Assembly (NCBI GenBank): GCA_030340625.1
Contig: JAOPHQ010003984.1
Location: forward strand, 1 to 64,000
Length of the DNA: 64,000 nt
Direction: 5' to 3'
DNA from: Merluccius polli
Lineage: Eukaryota > Chordata > Actinopteri > Gadiformes > Merlucciidae
The notes below the pieces were generated by a model. The model saw only the letters and a list, made by a program, of their open reading frames with translations. It did not search any database and was not told the origin of the DNA. Below are positions 31,901-43,800 of the stretch, piece by piece. The position numbers and the translations under genes are program-made. The number at the start of each line of letters is the position of its first letter. Position 1 is the stretch's first letter.

Positions 31901-33325
31901 ATCACTGGACCGAGGTTGGGGAAAGCAAAGCACGAACTGGCATCGGCTGGTTGGAGATCCCCGGCTTAAGTAGGGCATGGTGATTGCCGATTGCAAACAG
32001 GTGTGTTGGGGGAATGATCATCAGTGGCGACAATCGGCCACTAGATGGGGGTGTTGGACCATGTAGCAGGATGTGGCGTAACAGAAGTACAGTAGTGTTC
32101 TGATTGTATGCTGTATGTCAGATTGACATAATGATTGAATATTTTTGATGTTATTAGTTTTATTTAACACACTGTCATGAGTCTATGTACCAAGTTTGGC
32201 TATGATATGTTAAAGAGTTGCTGAGAAACAGGCTTACTTCCTATTTGGCGGCTTCACCGTCTTGTTGATCGGCTGTCACGGCCAAACGGTTTTGAATTTG
32301 AAAAAGCTGTTTGACACATGTGTTCAGCTTGGTCTGAAGATCATATATGGCAAGTTTCATGATGATTCGACAGAATTTGTGGCCTGTGGATAGGTACTAT
32401 TGATTTTGACATCTTTCAACATGGTGGCCAAATTCTGATGTTTCCATGAAAAATAATTTATGAGCTATATGGGAAGGTTTGACAGTATCACCAGACATTG
32501 AACATTTGTTTGAAATATACTCATGTGAAGATAGAGGAGTTAAAACACATATTGATTAATAACAGCGCCCGCTAGAGGTCAAAGGTCACCAAATTCATTG
32601 AGCGTCCCCATGATGATGTCATGGGTCTATGTACCAAGTTTGGTTATGATATGTCAAAGGGCTGTTGAGAAATTGGCTTACTTCCTGTTTGGCGGCTTTG
32701 TGGTCAAATTTGAATGGCTGTTGACCAAACGGTTTTGAAGTTGAAATATCTGTTTGATAACTTTTGTGAGGCATGGTCTGATCAACATATATGCCAAGTT
32801 TGGAGATGATTAGACAAAATGTGTGATGCGTGAAACATTTTGAAGGTTTTTAACATAAACCAAGATGGCGGAAAATCCATCATGGCGCAAAATGACGTCA
32901 TAGGGTGCGTTGAACTCGGCTTGGCCCAAGGATTCCAATGATACCTTGTTTGTGAATATTGGATGAATGGGTCAAAAGCTATAAACATGAATGCATGTCC
33001 AACTTTGACCTGTTGGTGGCACTAGAGCTCATGGGCTAGCAACCTCAAATTTGCTGTGAGGGCTTATGGGACTGTCTTGAATCAGTGTGCCAAATTTCAC
33101 AACTTTTGACCATGGGGTTCTATGGGCTGCCATAGACTCCAATGGCAGGAAAATAATAATAGGAAACAGTACGAAAACAATGGGTGTCTGCAGCTTCGCT
33201 GCTTGACCCCCAATAAAATAAGTAGTGCTGCATGCTGCTAATATGTGCTACCAATAAGGCTAGTTGAAACAGGACATTGGTGCGTTGTTGGGGTGAATTA
33301 ATCAATGGTGGCGGTATCTATCACA

Positions 33326-33825
33326 TGTAAAATATTTGGATGTTTGGGTGGTTTAGGATGAGTGCTACCAGAATGGTGTGTCGGTTAGAACACAGGAATG
33401 AGTCCAGGAAGTACAATTCAGTTGATTTTATTGCCATTTGCTTTCCTTTCTTTGTTGTTTGATCTCTTAATGTTGTTTTACATTTGCTGAATGTTGCTGG
33501 TGATCTACAATCAAACAAACCCAACTTTACTGTTACAAATCATAATTATACATGCACAGAACCACAAAGGAAATCTTTAACCGAATTAAATGATTAACAG
33601 TTCTCAAATTAATATCAATGCAAAAGGATTGAAATAAACTTACAATGTCATAGACGCAGCAAACACATGCAGCAGGCAGAGGAACAAGCAGTCAGTACAA
33701 AGAAACACAGTGAGGCTGATTACTAATCCTCAGGTGAAGGAAGCTCCCGGAAGTGGGCGTGTCTCCCAGTAGGAGTGGCAGGAGAGTTTGTGTGGCAGGG
33801 GAGTAACCGATTGGGATTTTGAACA
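33326..33825 (-). repeat. BEL 3' LTR
   Basis: On the plus strand it runs from TGTAAAATATTTGGATG to GATTTTGAACA. It is uninterrupted, so it shows the original site CAAACCCAACTTTACTG where the other LTR received the foldback element. On the minus strand a GGGGGCGGC purine-rich stretch lies just before it and may be the polypurine tract. Confidence 0.85.
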
Positions 33826-34348
33826 GCCGCCCCCAAATGTGACAACATATTTGTCCAGATAAATCCCATTCATACAGTAGGATCATCGGGAAAGGCAGGA
33901 AGAGTGATGAGACGACTGACTGGACCTTGGTGACTGTCCCTATGGACCAGGAACTACGAGGGAGCTGGGGGTCAATCACCATGACAACGGCAGAAGGTGA
34001 GATGGAGGGACCATCCATTTTCCACTTCGGACGGGACTGAAGGCTTGGGAGATAATCCTTGATGAAGCTGACCCAGAACCTGTCGGCAAGGATCTGACTG
34101 TGTCTCCACTTCCTATGGGTTAAGAGCTCAGAATCAGCAAACAGTACTTGTGGAAGAGACGCATCTCGCCGCCCCATCAGAAGAATATTTGGCGTTATGG
34201 GGTCTGCGTCTGAGATGTTTGATGACACGTAGCCAAGGGGTTTCGAATTCATTATCTCTTCAACTTCAACAAATACAGTATACAGGATTTCCTCTGTCAC
34301 AACTTGAGTTCCTAAAGTGAAACGCAGGGCAGATTTAATGGACCTCAC
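33692..34348 (-). pseudogene. BEL integrase, C-terminal part
   Basis: The frame begins with MRSIKSALRFTLG and contains EEIMNSKPLGYVSS (the region of the catalytic Glu in BEL integrases), PITPNILLMGRRD and FWVSFIKDYLPSL, which are conserved in BEL integrase C-termini. Just upstream, in other frames, are GTNFRGGERELREAY and FGGTWEREV. The frame runs into the LTR. Confidence 0.75.
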
Positions 34349-34439
34349 CTCACGTTCCCATGTTCCTCCAAAGTGAGGGGCATGTGGTGGATTGAATCAG
34401 AACTTGATTTGCTGCTGTGCCAGTTTCTCTTGAAGCATG

Positions 34440-36469
34440 GGGGCAAGTTGAGCATAGGCTTCTCTGAGCTCCCTTTCTCCACCTCGGAAATTCGTGCCTT
34501 GGTCAGGATATGAGTTCATGAGGACATCCTCTTCGGGCCACAAACCGACGAAGGGCTAAGAGGAAGCGGTCAGTGTCAAGGCTTGACAGGACCTCAAGAT
34601 GGACACATCGGGTGGTCTGACATTTGAAAAGAATGCCCCATCTCTTCTCATGCCTTCGGCCGATTTTGATGGTGAAGGGGCCAAAGCAGTCCATGCCAGT
34701 TGACCAGAAGGGGGCTTATGGAGACGAAGTTTGGAGGCAGGTAAGTCAGCCATACGAGGAACAGAGGGAGAGCTCTTCCATTTCCTACAGTCTACACATG
34801 TTTGCTGAACCTTCTTGACAGCTTGCCGGCCACGCAGAACCCAGTATTTCCGCCGAAGTTGGGCAAACACTCTTTGTGGCCCAGGGTGACGCAAAGAAGA
34901 ATCAATTTCAGAGATGATTAGGGTGGTGATGTGATTCACAGGGTCCAGGACAATTGGATGGATGACATCAGGCTCAAGATCTTCACTCTGACGGAGTCGG
35001 CCGCCCACTCTGATCAATCCTGTAGCCGGATCATATTCTGGAGCTAGTTCAGCCAGGCGACTTTTAGGGGGAACATCTCGGCCACTTTCAAGTAGCTTGT
35101 ATTCTGTATGGAAATCCTCTTTTTGGGCCCGACGGAGTAGATGAAGCTCTGCTTGGATGTATGTTGGCTTGGTGGAGTCCAGCTGCATACTCACAGCAGT
35201 AGCGTCAAGTAGCGCTGACCAGGTGCTGAACTGGGAATAGTCAGACTTTAATGGACTGTCAGATTGCTCTACATAACCACAGAACAGGGATTTTCTCAGT
35301 TCTGGCAAAGTTTCCTGGGAGGGTAGTACTGGAGATTTTGGCCACTGGTCTGTGGGTAAGTACAGGAAAGATGGCCCTGAGAACCAGCGACTGGTATTGG
35401 TGAGTTCTGCCAGCTTCTTGCCCCTTGTGATGTCATCGGCAGCATTATTGGCGGTATCCACATACCTCCACTGTGCGGACTGAGTGAGCTCCAGGATTTC
35501 GGTGATGCGGTTTGCTACAAAGACTTTGTATCTACAGGTGTCAGAGGAAATCCAACTCAGAACAGTGGTGGAATCAGACCAGAGTATGACGTCATTGATG
35601 GGCAAGGTAAGTTCAGTTTGCAGAAAGTGAGCCAACTGAGACCCAGCCAAAGCAGCACACAGCTCAAGGCATGGGATGGATATGGTCTTCTTTGGAGCTA
35701 CCCTGGAACGTGCCACAACAAAGGAAACAGACACATTTCCATGTCCATCTGTGACATGTAAATAGGCAACTGACCCGTATGCCTGTTCAGAGGCGTCACA
35801 GAACAGGTGAAGCTCTCGGGTGCCAGCCAGCTCATCGGTTCCTGCTGAGCCATACCACCGGGGAACTTGGATGTCGACTATTCCTGGTAACTCCTTCTCC
35901 CATGTGGACCAGGCTGCTCTGATGCCTTCTGGGATATCTGGATCATCCCATCCCCTTGCTGGCTTCATCCACAGCTGTTGGAGCATGACTTTTGCACGAG
36001 TAGTGAATGGAATAATAAACCCGAGAGGGTCATACTGTCGGGCAAGAATACGGTATAGGATCCACATGGTGAGGACTGTGTACTCCACTGGGCGGTGTTT
36101 GAAGCTCAATGTGTCATGTAAACAATGCCAGGTAAGTCCGAGGGTCCACTCACATGGGTCAGAGCAGTCATGGCTCAGCCAGAGCTCAGAATGGGCAGAA
36201 CGTGCTTCAGTAGGTAAGTGGTTAATTACAGAGGCATGATTACTGGCCCATTGACGGACCTCAAAACAACCCTCAAGCAAAGTGGAACGCAGTTTGTTGA
36301 CCATGGCTTTGGCTTCGGGAACAGAGGATAAGCTTTGGAGGCAGTTGTCCACATAAAAGGCACTGAGGACTGAAGTCTGGACATCAGGATGTTCTGCAGC
36401 AAGACTCTGAGCATGCCTTTTCACCCTGGTACTGGTAGGAACAATTAAACACAAGGCGGTGTTTGCCAT
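34440..36469 (-). pseudogene. BEL RT connection, RNase H, integrase N-terminus
   Basis: The main frame is 637 codons (36469-34556). It starts after an RT deletion and has FYVDNCLQS where active BEL RTs have YVDD, so one catalytic Asp reads Asn. LARQYDPLGFIIPFT marks the connection. LFCDASEQAYGSVAYL, ISIPCLELCAAL and LWSDSTTVLSWI mark RNase H. HPGPQRVFAQLRRKYW ... CVDCRKW is the HHCC zinc finger. The integrase core start (MDCFGPFTIKIGRR, C..TRCVHLEVL) continues in another frame at 34694-34503. Confidence 0.82.
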
Positions 36470-36695
36470 TATGCTCCACTAAATGATGGGGTATATACCA
36501 GGACTCCTGGCTTTCTTCCACTTCCTGTGGATTCAGTTTCTTGACATGTCCAGCGTCAATCAGTTTTTTGATCTCCTGCTCATAGATGACTGCACGCTTT
36601 GGGTTCTTGGACAGCTGTCGCTCAATGTGACGTAAAGTTGACAGGACTGCTTCAGGAGGTGCATGCAGTAAGGGGGCATCTTTGGCTCTGAGCAA
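36384..36695 (-). pseudogene. BEL RT N-terminal fragment
   Basis: The frame has HIERQLSKNPKRAVIYEQEI and SWYIPHHLVEHNGKHRLVFN, the fingers of BEL reverse transcriptases. It then jumps to sequence that normally lies after the catalytic palm. About 250 codons expected between FNCS and the YVDD box are missing, and the frame changes at the same point near 36415. Confidence 0.78.
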
Positions 36696-36748
36696 AGGAG
36701 TGGCATATCTCTTTATTCCATTAACCTCATGGTGCTCTGTTCGTTGTT

Positions 36749-37240
36749 CTAGGCACTCAAGGGCTTGTTGAGGGCAACTTTTACCACCTTCAGGAGTACA
36801 GAGTTGAATCCACTGGGCCTACTCAGATAAAGAATTTGTTGCTCACCTTTACGGGTATTCACTTCATGTAGGATTCCTAAATGATGATCTTTGCATTGGG
36901 GGCAACTTTTCTTTAGGTCACAGTTGGATGAACGGTGCGAACGTCCACACTTCCAGCAGCGGCCATTGTCTATAATCCACTTTACCTTGGCTTCTACATC
37001 AAATTCCTGAAATTCAAGACACTGACTGAGGTGGTGAGATGGACTTTTACAGAAAGCACAGGAGGATGTAGCCTCACTTGGGGATTTCACACGTGGGTTA
37101 GTGTTTCGCGTCTGGGTATAATCTCTGGCACTCTCTTCCTGACTTACACCTTGAAGGAAAGTGGCGATGGGGTGGACTGATCTCATGGTTCCTCCATCTC
37201 TGGCCGGTGGTCTAGTGATACTCCGTGATGGCTCACTCAC
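36749..37240 (-). pseudogene. BEL zinc-knuckle region; protease missing
   Basis: The fragment has CAFCKSPSHHLSQC and CWKCGRSHRSSNCDLKKSC, then CPQCKDHHLGILHE and SRPSGFNSVLLKVV, which in BEL elements stands before the protease. The next sequence is already the start of RT (ECLEQRTEHHEVNG in another frame), so the aspartic protease is deleted near 36760. A frameshift near 37245 separates it from gag. Confidence 0.75.
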
Positions 37241-39068
37241 TTGAACAACTAAACTTCTCTAACCAGTTTGCGAAATCTATCAGATTATACGGCACATCTG
37301 GTCTTAATATTCTGGCTTGTCTGGCAAAACTGGCAACCTGGTCAGCAGGGAGCTTACTGAGCAGCTGATGGACATGAGACGCACAGGCCAGCTCCGTTGC
37401 ACCTTCATTATGACCCCAGGACTGAAGCATGCCCACCAAAGCTCTGATACGTACGGCAAATTGACTGAATCCTCGAGAACCTCCAGAGCGAACAGTTGGG
37501 AGACTCTGAACGGAAGTGATTTCTCTTAACACCAGGTGGTGTGGTTGGCCGTACCTCTTCTGAAGAGCTTTCAAAGAAGTGGTGTAAGGCTGTGGGTGAT
37601 GAGCATAGGTGAGGGCAAGATGGCGGGCTGAATCCAATTTCAAGTGGTCAAGCAGAATATGATACTTATACTGCTCATGTTCCTCAGGTGGCAATAAGTT
37701 CTCCAGAGCCATATTTAGCATTGCAAACTCATGAGGGTCTTCTCTTCTAAAGAACGGGAATGAAGGCTTTTCATATGCTGACCTTCTGAGCTGAGCAGGG
37801 GGCACTAATGTGTAGGACACAGGTACTGACGACTGGGCTGGAATACCAGGGTAAGCAGATGCAGCAAAATGGGGCCTACTGGGGTAATGCACCTGATCAG
37901 CAGGTACCTCATGAGACTGGGACACTGAGACTGTCGGAATCAAGTCAGCAACAGAATGGCACTGGATATTTCTAGGGTGACTAACTACGTACCCCTGTAG
38001 GGGCCTACCAGGGTCAGCTAGTGCTGGGGCCGGAGGCAGATGGAGAGAGCTATGAACAGGCATATCTACAGAGTTATTAGCAGGGGCTGTCCCTCTAATC
38101 TGTGAGGCTGGTGCAGGCCCAGGGAGAGCCTGAGGAGGTTGTAGTGCAGGGGCTATTGGAGCAACATGCTCTGGATGAACAAGTGGGGGATATGACAGAT
38201 TCGGGACAGGATAAGGAAAATAGGGAGGCCTGAAGAATCCACAATTTTGGAAGTAAGCAGGATAGGCTGGCATTGGCGGTGGCACCCATGGAGGGCCTTG
38301 GAAGTATAAAGGATTTCCTGGCATTTGATTAAATTGGGGGAGAGGATCACCCCTTGCTGACTGTGGGTCACTCTGATACATACCTAGATTGCCAAAATCA
38401 TTATAGATTCGAAATAAATATTGATTGGCACCTGGTGGCTGATTCAGGTATTGTGGTATCGGATTCACATTCAGGGGGGCTTGTGAGGTTAAGTTCCTCT
38501 GACAAGGAACTGGTGGCTCATGATGTTCATGAACGTTTGGGCTTCTGTGTGTGTCTGATGGTTCTCTACAAGCACGTGCAGAGGGTGTGGGAAGCATAGA
38601 AGCAGGTGGAGGTGGAAGCATGCTTTGTCTACTCAACCTTGGTGGTGAGGGGAGAGGCAGGCTTTGTCTTGTTTCCTGATGATGGCGAAGACATTCTCCC
38701 AGCTCCTGCACAAAGGATGTCCTAAAGTCCACTGGTAGATCTCTCTCTCCTGCCTGTCTCCCTGGAGATGTAGCATGTGAGCTTTGTGATTCAGAAATGA
38801 AGGAAGAACATTCCCTTTGGTCCTGCATATTCTTCATCATTTCTCCCAAATTCATCAGCATGCCCTTCATCTGTTTTACCTCCTCAGACAGAGCTTTCAC
38901 ATCAGTGTTTCCATGTGGTAACATGGCTTCTGGATTTACTTCTCCTTGTGATTGACCTTGCACATTTGTAGCAGAAGAGTGGGGATGTACCATTTCATAA
39001 TCCTGTTGCCACACAGGAGGCCTCACATGCCTATTTGAACGCTTCATTTTCCCGGGGTTATATTCCAT
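37233..39068 (-). CDS. BEL gag, open frame
   Basis: 611 codons open from ATG 39068, 30 bases after the 5' LTR. The start MEYNPGKMKRSNRHVRPPVW is a basic N-terminus typical of fish BEL gag. The middle is Pro/Gln-rich and low in complexity. The C-terminal third has PFFRREDPHEFAMLNMALEN and KYHILLDHLKLDSARHLA, a capsid-like helical region. The reading leaves the frame near 37245, where the original polyprotein continued into the zinc knuckles, so the product would be truncated. Confidence 0.78.
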   Translation of the reverse strand: MEYNPGKMKRSNRHVRPPVWQQDYEMVHPHSSATNVQGQSQGEVNPEAMLPHGNTDVKALSEEVKQMKGMLMNLGEMMKNMQDQRECSSFISESQSSHATSPGRQAGERDLPVDFRTSFVQELGECLRHHQETRQSLPLPSPPRLSRQSMLPPPPASMLPTPSARACREPSDTHRSPNVHEHHEPPVPCQRNLTSQAPLNVNPIPQYLNQPPGANQYLFRIYNDFGNLGMYQSDPQSARGDPLPQFNQMPGNPLYFQGPPWVPPPMPAYPAYFQNCGFFRPPYFPYPVPNLSYPPLVHPEHVAPIAPALQPPQALPGPAPASQIRGTAPANNSVDMPVHSSLHLPPAPALADPGRPLQGYVVSHPRNIQCHSVADLIPTVSVSQSHEVPADQVHYPSRPHFAASAYPGIPAQSSVPVSYTLVPPAQLRRSAYEKPSFPFFRREDPHEFAMLNMALENLLPPEEHEQYKYHILLDHLKLDSARHLALTYAHHPQPYTTSLKALQKRYGQPHHLVLREITSVQSLPTVRSGGSRGFSQFAVRIRALVGMLQSWGHNEGATELACASHVHQLLSKLPADQVASFARQARILRPDVPYNLIDFANWLEKFSCSSE

Positions 39069-39079
39069 TCCAGCAGCCT

Positions 39080-39097
39080 ATCTGGCTCGAAGGACCA
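39080..39097 (-). promoter_or_regulatory. BEL primer-binding site
   Basis: Directly after the 5' LTR on the minus strand the sequence is TGGTCCTTCGAGCCAGAT. It starts TGG, as expected for a site complementary to the CCA end of a tRNA, and TGGTCCTTCGAGCC is familiar from other BEL elements. The tRNA species was not determined. Confidence 0.65.
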
Positions 39098-39297
39098 TGT
39101 AAAATATTTGGATGTTTGGCTGGTTTAGGATGAGTGCTACCAGAATGGTGTGTTGGTTAGAACACAGGAATGAGTCCAGGAAGTACAATGCAGTTGATTT
39201 TATTGCCATTTGCTTTCCTTTCTTTGTTGTTTGATGTCTTAATGTTGTTTTACATTTGCTTAATGTTGCTGGTGATCTACAATCAAACAAACCCAAC

Positions 39298-40823
39298 GGT
39301 AACCCTTCCTTTTACAGTCCGGTAATTACCAGGTAATTACCTGGTAATAAGATGTATTTACTAAGTAATAACCAGGTAATTAAATGGTAAATGGACTGCA
39401 TTTATATAGCGCTTTCTCAGAGGTATGACCACTCCAAAGCGCTTTACAACTATTGCCTCACATTCACCCATTCATACAGACATTCATACTCCGACGGCGG
39501 GTCAGCCATGCAAGGCGACAGCCAGCTCGCCGGGAGCAGTTAGGGTTAGGTGTCTTGCTCAGGGACACCTCGGCACTTAGCTAGGAGTAGCCGGGAAGCG
39601 AACTAGCAACCTTCCGATTACTAGGCAACCCGCTCTACCTCCTGCGCCACTGCCGCCCCCAAATGTAATTACCTGGTAATTACCAAGTACTTACCAGGTA
39701 ATTACCAAGTATTTAATTACATATTTCTCTGGTAAATACCATTAAGTTACCTGATATTTACTAGATATTTTCCTGACATCTACCAGGTATTTACCCAATA
39801 ATTACCTGGTAGATATCCTGCAATTGCATATTGTAGACAATAAACCCACTGAATGTGTCTATATGTGACTTTGTTAGGGTGATAATAACTTACATATTTA
39901 CCTGGTACTTACCAGGTATTTACTCAAAAATGATTGCATATTTACCTGGTAACTACCACTTATTTACCTGGTAGTTACCTGATATTTACCTGGTAAATAC
40001 CAACAAGTTACCCAGTATTTACTAGATATATACTGAAAACTACCAGGTATTTATCCAGGAATTATAGATTATGTATTACCAATCAACCTGTGTAGTGACA
40101 GCGAGGGTAGTAATGACTCTGATATTTACCTGGTAATTACCCAGCATTTACTTGATAACTTGCAACTATACCATGATACCATGTTCAAAACTACACACCC
40201 TAATGGGTGGTAGATGATTATAATCTACAATTACCAGGAAAGTATATGGTAATTGTAACTGCCGCACATTGGCAGTTTGTTTAATTTGTTAACCTCCCGT
40301 TTTTTTGTTCCTACTGTTTAGAATGGCTTTGGAGCGGAACTAATTGCCGCCGGCATATGTTTCCTACACCACACTTTTAGTGTGGTGTAGGAAACATAAT
40401 GGTAACTTGTTGGTATTTACCAGGTACATATCAGGTAACTACCAGGTAAATAAGTGGTAGTTACCAGGTAAATATGCAATCATTTTTGAGTAAATACCTG
40501 GTAAGTACCAGGTAAATATGTAAGTTATTATCACCCTAACAAAGTCACATATAGACACATTCAGTGGGTTTATTGTCTACAATATGCAATTGCAGGATAT
40601 CTACCAGGTAATTATTGGGTAAATACCTGGTAGATGTCAGGAAAATATCTAGTAAATATCAGGTAACTTGTTGGTATTTACCAGATGCATATGTAATTAA
40701 ATACTGGGTAATTACCTGGTAAGTACTTGGTAATTACAAGGTAATTACATTTAATTACCTGTTATTACTTAGTAAATACATCTTATTACCAGGTAATTAC
40801 CAAATGTAAAAGGAAGGGTTGCC
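39298..40823. mobile_element. Foldback element with ~430-bp arms, hAT-like 8-bp duplication
   Basis: Left end GGTAACCCTTCCTTTTACA and right end complement GGCAACCCTTCCTTTTACA are inverted. AACCCAAC is duplicated (39290-39297 and 40824-40831). The arms, about 430 bp each without the SINE, are nearly perfect inverted copies made of degenerate TACCAGGTAATTACC-like words. The central ~390 bp contains a perfect 16-bp hairpin GTTTCCTACACCACAC near 40360. Noncoding. An 8-bp duplication suggests hAT mobilisation. Confidence 0.82.
39387..39660 (-). mobile_element. tRNA-derived SINE in the foldback arm
   Basis: On the minus strand it begins GGGGGCGGCAGTGGCGCAGG, has B-box-like GGTTGCTAGTTCGC and ends in the L2-type AAAGCGCTATATAAATGCAG. 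AAATG flanks it on both sides (39382-39386 and 39661-39665). The opposite arm of the foldback shows the uninterrupted site (TTACATTTAATTACC near 40747). It is the same family as 21549-21815. Confidence 0.87.
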
Positions 40824-43800
40824 AACCCAACTTTACTGTTACAAATCATAATTATACATGCACAGAACCACAAAGGAAATCTTTAACCGAATTAAATGAT
40901 TAACAGTTCTCAAATTAATATCAATGCAAAAGGATTGAAATAAACTTACAATGTCATAGACGCAGCAAACACATGCAGCAGGCAGAGGAACAAGCAGTCA
41001 GTACAAAGAAACACAGTGAGGCTGATTACTAATAATCCTCAGGTGAAGGAAGCTCCCGGAAGTGGGCGTGTCTCCCAGTAGGAGTGGCAGGAGAGTTTGT
41101 GTGGCAGAGTAACCGATTGGGATTTTGAACACCACAAGTTCACAGAAGTAGGATGGTAGTGAATGGCCAATAGGTAGGACACCAAACAAGCCACTAATGG
41201 TGAGGGACAGATGTTGGTAGAAGTAATGGCTGATAGAGTGTCAAAAACACTTCCAGAATGGCGCAAGGACAGGACAAGCCCAGAACAACAAGACCGGCCG
41301 GTCCTAAATGGCACCGGTCACAGCTTGAGTCTACACCTGGGAATATACGAGCCAGTTTACATTTGGACCAATGGACCCTGTGCACTACTTTGCATTGTAA
41401 GACTCCATGCCGGGCACAGACAGAGGATGAGTGGACCCATTTCAGAGCATGCTCCCATACCGCAGGGTCTATTTCTATATTAAGATCAGCCGACCATGCA
41501 GTGCGTAGGGCATCAGAAGCTGGGGATTGGTGCGCAAGAACAGTGTAGTAAATCCTTGATATTGTACCTTTCCGGTAGGGGTTGATTTTAAAGATGGTGT
41601 CAATAAGTGTGGGAGACGGTATGGTGGGGAAGCTGGGAAATCGGTTACGTACAAAATCTCTTATCTGCAAGTACCTGAAAAAGTGGGTTGAAGGCAAGTT
41701 ATAAGTCTGTGCTAACTGACCAAAAGAAGCAAATTTACCATCAATGTAAAGTTGGTTAAAGGATGAAATTCCTTTTTCTCTCCAGATTAAGAAAGCATTA
41801 TCAATAATGGATGGAGTGAATAGGGGATTAGAGTAAACAGGAGCCAGACCAGGTATAGATTGCAGCGTAAAGTGTTGTTTAAATTGTGTCCAGATTTTAA
41901 GACAGTTTTTCACAACAATACTATTTGAGTGCACAGATGGTGATATAGTCGTGGGGAAGCACAGGAGGGACATCAGAGATGAGGCCTCCTCGACCTGTAG
42001 CCAGGGTGGAGGTTGTTCATTAGTGCAACAGCAGTGTAACATGGCTCTAATGTTTGCTGCCCAGTAATAGAGTAAGAAGCTGGGAAGGGCTAGACCACCC
42101 AGCTCTTTAGGTTTTTGTAAAGTGTCTTTTTTAATTCTAGGGGGCTTCTTGTTCCATAAAAATTGGGAGATTGTGTGGTCAAGTGAGTGAAAGAAACGTT
42201 TAGTAAGGAAGATGGGTATACATTGGAAGAGATATAAAAATTTGGGGAGCACATTCATTTTAACACAGTTTATCCGCCCAGCAAGAGAGAGAGGCAAAAG
42301 AGACCACCGCTGAAGATCCTGAGTCAGCCCCGCCAGAAGAGGGGAGAAATTACATTTATATAAGTCTGAGTAGTTTTTGGTTATACAGACACCCAAGTAT
42401 TTAAAATGTTCAAGAGATGTTTTGAAAGGTAGGTCAGATAATGGATATGCCATGGCTGCAGCATTAATCGGCATTAAGTCACTTTTTTGGAAATTTAGTT
42501 TGTAGCCTGAAATTTGACCAAACTCCTTCAGTAAGTTTAAGACAAGAGGGAAAGCTCTGTCTAAGTCAGAGACAAAGAGTAAGAGGTCATCTGCATACAG
42601 GGACACTTTATGTTCGACACCACCCCTTAAAATGCCTTGTATCTGACTGGACCTTAGGGCCACTGCCAATGGTTCAATGGCAATGGCGAACAAGAATCGA
42701 GAGAGTGGACACCCCTGACGGGTCCCGCGCTTGAGGGGGAAGTAGTCAAAATAATCATTGTTTGTGCGAACACAAGCGTGGGGGGACGTATATAAAAGCC
42801 TAATCCATGATATGAAGGTATTACCAAAGCCAAAACATTTTAACACAAAGAACAAGTAGGACCATTCTACACAGTCAAATGCCTTCTCTGCATCCATGGA
42901 AATAACCACCTCAGGGGTGTCGGAGGGTGTCGGTGCATAAACAATACCTAATAAACGTCGAACATTATGGAAAGAATGTCTGTCTTTAACAAACCCTGTT
43001 TGGTCAGTACCTACAATGGTTGGTAGCAGTCTCCAGATGCCTAGCCAACATTTTGGCCAAGAGTTTGACATCTGCACATAGCAGAGAGATGGGGCGGTAG
43101 TTACCACAAGAAAGTGGGTCTTTGTCCTTTTTTAGAAGGAGTGAAATGGTGGCCTGTCTTAACGTGGGTTTTTTTGGGATTGTCATTTTGCATGGATTCA
43201 TTGAACATGTTAAGTAAAATTGGAGCTAATTGATCTGAGAATGTCTTATACAGTTCAGCCGGGAGACCATCAGGGCCTGGGCATTTACCACTCTGCATCA
43301 GCATTAAAGCACTACTAAGTTCACCAATTGAAAAGGGTTCATCCAGTCTAGATGATGTTGCACTGGCAATGGAGGGAATCTCAAAAGAGTTAAAAAAAAA
43401 TGTCATACTGTTTCTCATCCGCCACGCATTCAGAGGTGTATAGTTTGGAATAGAAGTCTCTGAAATGGTTGTTAATTTCCTGTGGGTCAATAGTTGTGCC
43501 ATCAGTGGTACTGATCTGAGTTATGTGTTGTGATGAAGATGCTTTGGCGGATTTGGTGTGCAAGCATTTTACTAGGTTTATCTCCAAACTCATAATATCT
43601 ATGACGTGATTTTAACAGTGACTCTGCAGCTTCATTGGAGATCAAATTCAGCCTTTTTCATGAGTAATTCTTTTGAAAGATCTGCATTGGGTGAGTCCAC
43701 ACATTTAGACTGAAGTTCTGATATATCTCTAGCAAGGTTAGCACTTTTCTCTGAGGTGGTCTTTTTTCTGATACGCTGAGTAAGCTATTATCTCTCCTCT

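Larger units (their letters stand above)
27475..33213 (-). mobile_element. Inverted long copy (G) of the composite repeat
   Basis: Left end GGGGGTCAAGCTGAATGGG and right end GCTGCTTGACCCCC are the inverted termini of the unit seen in copies A-E, here on the minus strand and 5.7 kb long. It has the hairpin motif (30165-30191), the GC-rich array in two places, the L1-independent noncoding block (31900-33180), and a 2.1-kb internal section (27590-29740) absent from the array copies. Both ends being present suggests a single DNA-transposon-like unit that inserted in the L1 3' region. I found no clear target duplication. Confidence 0.68.
33326..41131 (-). mobile_element. BEL/Pao LTR retrotransposon, defective
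   Basis: Two 500-bp LTRs with TG..CA ends bound it: 33326-33825 and 39098-41131, the second enlarged by a foldback insertion. Flanks TCACA and CCACA look like a 5-bp duplication with one change. Comparing LTRs by eye I count about five substitutions and two 3-bp indels, near 1 percent. Internally, on the minus strand, are gag, zinc knuckles, RT, RNase H and integrase in BEL order. The protease and the centre of RT are missing and several frameshifts occur. It lies inside the C-terminal part of L1 ORF2. Confidence 0.88.
39098..41131 (-). repeat. BEL 5' LTR, interrupted
   Basis: The same LTR as 33326-33825, split at AACCCAAC by a 1526-bp foldback element. The parts are 39098-39297 and 40824-41131. 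Differences from the other LTR include an extra AAT near 41031 and a missing GGG near 41107. Because the insert is in one LTR only, it entered after BEL integrated. Confidence 0.85.

Noticed and set aside
31192..31996. ORFs with repeated Pro-Ala-Cys-Leu-Thr-Thr-Arg-Leu-Leu
   Set aside because: They are translations of the GC-rich minisatellite, open on both strands only because of base composition and unit length.
33214..33325. A further conserved L1 protein segment left of the BEL element
   Set aside because: By position it should be L1, but no frame gives a recognisable motif, so I did not call it coding.
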